A DNA stretch of 64,000 nucleotides from Kribbella jiaozuonensis (GTDB lineage: Bacteria; Actinomycetota; Actinomycetes; Propionibacteriales; Kribbellaceae), in contig NZ_SZPZ01000006.1 of the NCBI RefSeq assembly GCF_005233875.1, positions 434,001 to 498,000 of the forward strand, read 5' to 3'. Position 1 is the stretch's first letter. Each line of letters opens with the position of its first letter. The notes below the pieces were generated by a model. The model saw nothing but the letters and a program-made list of their open reading frames with translations. It made no database searches and had not been told where the DNA came from. Below are positions 60,397 to 64,000 of this stretch, piece after piece. Position numbers and translations under genes: made by a program.

Positions 60397-61446
60397 ATGC
60401 ATGGTGAGTACAAGGTGCCCGGTGGGAAGCTCGTCGTCGCGGATCTCGACGTGGTCGACGAGCACGTCCGGAACGCGCAGATCTCCGGCGACTTCTTCCT
60501 CGAACCGGACGATGCGCTCGAGCGGATCAACGGCGCCTTGGCCGGCTTGCCGATCGCGTTGCCCGCGGCCCAGATCGCGGCGCGCGTGCGTGGTGTGCTG
60601 GGCGATGGCGTCGAGATGCTCGGCTTCTCCCCGGAGGCGGTCGCGGTCGCCGTACGGCGTGCGTTGACCGGGGCAACGGGTTGGCGCGATCACGAGTGGG
60701 AGTTCGTGCACGACGTACCGCGGGAGCCTGCGCTGCAGATGGCGCTCGACGAAGTACTGACCGAGCAGGTCGGATCCGGTGAACGTCCGCCGACGCTGCG
60801 TGTCTGGGAATGGGCCTCCAACGCGGTGATCATCGGCAGCTTCCAGTCGCTGCGCAACGAGGTCGATCTGGACGGCGCCGCCCGGCATGACGTGACAGTG
60901 GTACGGCGGATCAGCGGTGGCGGGGCGATGTTCGTGGAGCCGGGTAACACGATCACGTACTCGCTGTATGTTCCGGAGTCGCTCGTGTCCGGCCTGTCGT
61001 TCATCGAGTCGTACGCGTTCCTCGACGACTGGGTCATTGGTGCACTCAACGATCTCGGCATCGCGGCGACGTACCAGCCGATCAACGACATCACCTCGCC
61101 GGCGGGCAAGATCGCGGGCGCGGCGCAGAAGCGGTTCGCGGGCGGCGCGGTCCTGCACCACGTGACGATGGCGTACGACATGGACGCCGGCAAGATGCTC
61201 GACGTACTGCGGATCGGCCGCGAGAAGCTGTCCGACAAGGGGACGACGAGCGCGAACAAGCGTGTCGACCCGCTGCGCAGCCAGACCGGCCTCGACCGTA
61301 CGGACGTGATCGAGCGGATGGTCGGAACGTTCCGGAACCGCTACGGGCTGACGTCGGGCGCCATCGACGCCGCGACCGTGGAGCTTGCTCAGGAACGGGT
61401 TGCGGAGAAGTTCGGCACCGAGGAGTGGCTCACGCGGGTGTCGTGA
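60397..61446 (+). CDS. lplA: Lipoate-protein ligase with N-terminal accessory domain
   Basis: 349 residues. Residues 1-75 (GEYKVPGGKLVVADLDVVDEHVRNAQISGDFFLEPDDALERINGALAG) match the small accessory domain that is C-terminal in E. coli LplA or a separate LplB in Thermoplasma. The ligase core follows with VPREPALQMALDEVL, NAVIIGSFQSLRNEVD, VVRRISGGGAMFVEPGN and the lysine motif PINDITSPAGKIAGAAQKR. It attaches lipoate to 2-oxoacid dehydrogenases and GcvH. ATG 60397 was chosen; an in-frame TTG lies upstream. The 3' end overlaps the phzF-like gene by 17 bp. Confidence 0.9.
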   Translation: MHGEYKVPGGKLVVADLDVVDEHVRNAQISGDFFLEPDDALERINGALAGLPIALPAAQIAARVRGVLGDGVEMLGFSPEAVAVAVRRALTGATGWRDHEWEFVHDVPREPALQMALDEVLTEQVGSGERPPTLRVWEWASNAVIIGSFQSLRNEVDLDGAARHDVTVVRRISGGGAMFVEPGNTITYSLYVPESLVSGLSFIESYAFLDDWVIGALNDLGIAATYQPINDITSPAGKIAGAAQKRFAGGAVLHHVTMAYDMDAGKMLDVLRIGREKLSDKGTTSANKRVDPLRSQTGLDRTDVIERMVGTFRNRYGLTSGAIDAATVELAQERVAEKFGTEEWLTRVS

Positions 61447-62239
61447 TCGGTACGGCGTTCCCGCTGACACGCACGCGGTTGTCCTCGTCGGACAGCTCGA
61501 CCGTGATGAGGCTGGGCCGACCGAGGTCGTCGCCCTGGTGCAGCGTGATTGTCGGCTGCCCGAGTCCGAGCTCCCGCAGGTAGGCGCCGAACGCGGCCGC
61601 GGCCGCACCGGTCGCCGGATCCTCGACGACACCACCGACCGGGAACGGATCCCGCACGTGAAAGACGGTCGGCGACTCCTGCCAGACGAGCTGCAGCGTG
61701 GTCAGGTCGCGCTCGAGCATGTACGCGAGCAGGCGATCGAAGTCGTAGTCCAGATCCGCAAGTCGTTGCCTGGTCGCCGTACTCAGCACGAGATGCCGCG
61801 CCCCGGCGTACGCGATCCTGGCCGGCAGGTCCGGGTCGAGGTCGGTGGGCTTCCATCCGAGGATGTCAAGCACATCCGTCAGATCACCAGCCGGCTCGAC
61901 TGACGGCTCCACGCTGGTGAGGGTCGCGCGCAGTCCGTCGTCCACAGTCACCGGGACGACACCGGCCGGGGTCGAGAACACGAACTCACCCGGCCCGTTC
62001 CGCTCCGCCAGCGCGACCGCGGTCGCCACCGTCGCGTGCCCGCAGAAGGGCACCTCTGCCTTGGGCGAGAAGTAGCGCACCGATCGGTCGATCACGAACG
62101 CGGTCTCGGAGTACCCGATCTCCGCCGCGATCGCCTGCATGGCTTGGTCATCCAGCCCGCGTGCATCCAGCACCACCCCCGCCGGATTCCCACCAGCCGG
62201 GTCGAGCGTGAAAGCGGCGTACCGGAGCACAGTCGTCAT
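61430..62239 (-). CDS. PhzF family isomerase-like protein
   Basis: 269-residue PhzF-like protein of the diaminopimelate-epimerase fold. Catalytic Glu lies in EIGYSETAFV, with FTLDPAGGNPAGVVLD at the start, FCGHATVATAVALAE in the middle and VEDPATGAAAAAFGAYLRELG near the end. Homologues isomerise small acids; phenazine genes are absent here, so the role is unknown. ATG 62239 shares a palindromic 16-bp gap with the divergent VOC gene, suggesting a leaderless mRNA. Confidence 0.92.
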   Translation of the reverse strand: MTTVLRYAAFTLDPAGGNPAGVVLDARGLDDQAMQAIAAEIGYSETAFVIDRSVRYFSPKAEVPFCGHATVATAVALAERNGPGEFVFSTPAGVVPVTVDDGLRATLTSVEPSVEPAGDLTDVLDILGWKPTDLDPDLPARIAYAGARHLVLSTATRQRLADLDYDFDRLLAYMLERDLTTLQLVWQESPTVFHVRDPFPVGGVVEDPATGAAAAAFGAYLRELGLGQPTITLHQGDDLGRPSLITVELSDEDNRVRVSGNAVPITTPA

Positions 62240-62258
62240 ACCGACAATTGTGGGTATG
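62237..62258. promoter_or_regulatory. Near-perfect palindrome holding both divergent ATG codons
   Basis: CATACC-G-ACAATTGT-G-GGTATG reads the same on both strands except at one base pair per arm. The central ACAATTGT can act as the -10 for each direction, leaving 6-7 bp to each ATG. It is a compact candidate bidirectional leaderless promoter. Confidence 0.55.
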
Positions 62259-62639
62259 GAGATCGGGTACGTCATCTTGTATGTCGGGGAGCTGGAACGG
62301 TCCGTGGCGTTCTACCGGGATGTGGTAGGGCTGACGTACAAGTTCACGGATGCGGGGTATGCGGAGTTCGACGCCGGGGGAGTGCGGTTCGCGTTGTACG
62401 AGCGGCGGCGTGCGGAGTGGTTGACCGGGCATGACGTGACGCCGGGTGCGGGCGGGGAAGTGGTCGTCATGGTCGACGGCGTGGATGCGTACGCCGAGCG
62501 GCTGGCGGCGGCCGGCGTACAGGTGCTGAGCGGGCCGGCGGACCGTCCGTGGGGACATCGGACGGTCCACGTTGCCGACCCGGATGGGTTTGTCGTCGAG
62601 TTCGCGGAGGAGATCCCGCGGGCTCGTCAGCGGCGGTAG
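62256..62639 (+). CDS. VOC family protein (glyoxalase/bleomycin-resistance type)
   Basis: 127 residues with two VOC modules: IGYVILYVGELERSVAFYRDVVGLTYKFTDAGYAEFDAGGVRFALYER and VVVMVDGVDAYAERLAAAGVQVLSGPADRPWGHRTVHVADPDGFVVEFAEE. The His/Glu metal-ligand pattern (Glu near the end in VVEFAE) suggests an enzyme or drug-binding protein. ATG 62256 follows a shared palindromic promoter. It overlaps the DUF1707 gene by 13 bp at its 3' end. Confidence 0.9.
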   Translation: MEIGYVILYVGELERSVAFYRDVVGLTYKFTDAGYAEFDAGGVRFALYERRRAEWLTGHDVTPGAGGEVVVMVDGVDAYAERLAAAGVQVLSGPADRPWGHRTVHVADPDGFVVEFAEEIPRARQRR

Positions 62640-63271
62640 TTGTGCCAGCGGCGCTTGGACATGCCGCTGATCAGGACGATCCAGAACACGCCCCACAACA
62701 GCCACGGCGCGGCCAGCGCGAGCGAGCTGATCACCAGACCGAGCATCAGGAACGGCATCAGCATCAGGATCGGCGGCGGCGGGCCGGGCCTCCGGCGTAC
62801 ACCTGCCGGGCCGCGTTGTGCGACCTGGAGGTCCGTGGAGGTCGGCAGATCGTCGAACAGCGGATCGAGCTCGTCGTTGTACCGCGAGCGCGTCGCCTGC
62901 TCGCTGCGCTCCTCGAACTCCGCCTGCGTCAACCGCCCGGCGACGAAGTGGTCACTGAGCAACGAAACCGCCTGGTCCCGCTCGGCGTCGCCGATCCGCA
63001 CCCGCTTCACAGGTACGTCGTCACGCCGCCGAGCGCCGGCCTGCCCGCGGTCGTCCTCGGCGCGGTTCCAGCCGGCGGTCCGTGGGTCGTCCCAGCTGGT
63101 CTCGCGCCAGTCACCGACCCAGCCGGGACCACGCTGACCGCCCCAACCGGGACCGCCCCAGCCGCGACCGTCCCAGCTCTCGCCGCCCCAGCCCTGCCAT
63201 TCGCGCCCGCGGCGGTTGCCGCGAGCGCCGGGACCGCCCCGATGGGGTCGGCCCCGGTCGGCCGCTGTCAT
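62627..63271 (-). CDS. DUF1707 membrane protein
   Basis: 214 residues. An N-terminal Gly/Trp/Arg-rich region (EWQGWGGESWDGRGWGGPGWGG) precedes a DUF1707 domain (KRVRIGDAERDQAVSLLSDHFVAGRLTQAEFEERSEQATRSRYNDELDPLFDDLP, about 88-142). Two membrane segments (PILMLMPFLMLGLVISSLALA and PWLLWGVFWIVLISGM) and a basic tail follow. DUF1707 proteins are actinobacterial and often linked to PadR or sporulation-type control; the function is unknown. ATG 63271 overlaps the PadR stop (ATGA), giving a two-gene operon. Confidence 0.88.
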   Translation of the reverse strand: MTAADRGRPHRGGPGARGNRRGREWQGWGGESWDGRGWGGPGWGGQRGPGWVGDWRETSWDDPRTAGWNRAEDDRGQAGARRRDDVPVKRVRIGDAERDQAVSLLSDHFVAGRLTQAEFEERSEQATRSRYNDELDPLFDDLPTSTDLQVAQRGPAGVRRRPGPPPPILMLMPFLMLGLVISSLALAAPWLLWGVFWIVLISGMSKRRWHNYRR

Positions 63272-63969
63272 GCCCGGTCCTGCTCGTTGTTCTCCGGGCT
63301 GTCGTCGTCCTCGGCGAGGATGCCGTACAGCTTGCGCCGCAGGTCACCGACGGCCTCGCGGGCCTTCGCCTGCTGCTCCGGCGTACCGCTGGCCATGATC
63401 TGCCACATCGCCGACGCCACCTGCCCGAGCACCGGCTTGAACCCGTTCTCGTCGTCACCGGTGGGAGCGCTCATCGCCTCCCAGGGCGCGGACACCTCGT
63501 CCTGGTGCGCGGCGACGTACGCACGACCCTCGTCGGTCAGCTGGAACGTCCGCCGGCCGACCTCGGCGTCAGCCGTCACCAGGCCCTCGTCCTCGAGCTG
63601 CTGCAGCGTCGGGTAGATCGAGCCGGGGCTCGGCTTCCACACGCCGCCGCTGCGCTCGGCGATCTCCTGGATGATCTGGTACCCGTTCATCGGCTGCTCC
63701 GCCAGTACGGCGAGGATCGCGGCCCGAACGTCACCCCTGCGGGCCTTCGGACCGCGCCACCGCGGCGGCGGGCCCCACGGCGGACCGAACATCTGTCCGC
63801 CACCGAACATCCCCCACTGGGGACCGAAGTGCTGCTGCTGCCGATGGCCCTGGTGCCCGCGCCGGCCGGTCATCGCCGCGCGCAGCTCGTCCAGGATGTC
63901 GTCGAAGTTCGAACAATGCCGCGCGAACTGCTGCCAAGGCCAGCCCGCGGCGTACGCCGATCCGGTCAT
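63268..63969 (-). CDS. PadR family regulator with Gly/Gln-rich leader
   Basis: 233 residues. About 80 residues rich in Gly, Gln, Trp and Pro (GRRGHQGHRQQQHFGPQWGMFGGGQMFGPPWGPPP) precede a PadR winged helix (RRGDVRAAILAVLAEQPMNGYQIIQEIAERSGGVWKPSPGSIYPTLQQLEDEGLV). A short C-terminal helix and acidic tail end the protein. It likely controls itself and the DUF1707 gene. ATG 63969 was chosen; GTG 63978 is also in frame. Only 31 bp upstream lie in the window, so its promoter is incomplete. Confidence 0.9.
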   Translation of the reverse strand: MTGSAYAAGWPWQQFARHCSNFDDILDELRAAMTGRRGHQGHRQQQHFGPQWGMFGGGQMFGPPWGPPPRWRGPKARRGDVRAAILAVLAEQPMNGYQIIQEIAERSGGVWKPSPGSIYPTLQQLEDEGLVTADAEVGRRTFQLTDEGRAYVAAHQDEVSAPWEAMSAPTGDDENGFKPVLGQVASAMWQIMASGTPEQQAKAREAVGDLRRKLYGILAEDDDSPENNEQDRA

Positions 63970-64000
63970 CTCGACCACCCGTCCCTACGAAAAGTGATTG

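Noticed and set aside
61430..62239. Phenazine biosynthesis suggested by the PhzF-like gene
   Set aside because: No other phz genes are present, and PhzF-like proteins are widespread outside phenazine pathways.

Overview
The window is about 70% G+C and almost fully coding. It carries 66 supported protein genes, with no tRNA, rRNA, CRISPR array, transposase or phage module that I can see. Codon use, many GTG and TTG starts, leaderless-looking promoters (TANNNT about 6-7 bp before the start codon), an LCP wall ligase, an Ada-AlkA fusion, DUF1707 and DUF574-type proteins all suggest a free-living, GC-rich soil actinobacterium. Kribbella or a close relative in Propionibacteriales is my guess from gene style, not a proven assignment. 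No stretch over 300 bp lacks a gene; the longest gap is 215 bp, upstream of superoxide dismutase.

Layout. 1-4.2 kb: partial F420/flavin oxidoreductase, an SDR, then an alkylation-repair operon (Ada-AlkA fusion, acetyltransferase, Ogt) behind tandem repeats that look like an Ada operator. 4.2-11.1 kb: K+/H+ antiporter pair, PadR-dienoyl-CoA reductase operon, FAD monooxygenase, small repair and mycothiol-type proteins. 11.1-16.1 kb: siderophore ABC importer under an IdeR-like box, and a GntR-TetR hybrid regulator. 16.1-27.2 kb: LCP ligase, YciI/DGPF proteins, hydrolases, HxlR-quinone reductase pair, superoxide dismutase behind a SoxR-type box, and a TetR / LLM oxidoreductase / ECF42-type sigma factor module. 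27.2-36.2 kb: fused glycyl-tRNA synthetase, PLP dehydratase, RNase Z, EfeO-EfeB and a secreted phosphoesterase. 36.2-45.3 kb: regulator/enzyme pairs (YafY-epoxide hydrolase, TetR-SDR, MFS-TetR) around an HtrA protease. 45.3-64 kb: SAH-riboswitch-controlled metH, then small enzymes, acetyltransferases, methyltransferases, a second DGPF gene, a short adenylate kinase, lipoate ligase, PhzF, and a PadR/DUF1707 pair at the right edge.

How it works together. The common unit is a one-component regulator next to one or two detoxifying or redox enzymes, with a visible palindromic operator between them. The most interesting wiring is a possible two-tier cascade. A TetR protein with two operator copies faces an operon of an LLM oxidoreductase and an ECF42-type sigma factor. 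The promoter signature expected for that sigma group (TGTCGA, 17 bp, CGAC or CGTC) then occurs before DGPF/YciI-family genes at about 20.0, 54.4 and 58.2 kb, and in weaker form before a hydrolase at 24.3 kb. The 20.0 kb copy is symmetric and could fire in both directions. All function calls come from reading motifs by eye; no database search was run.
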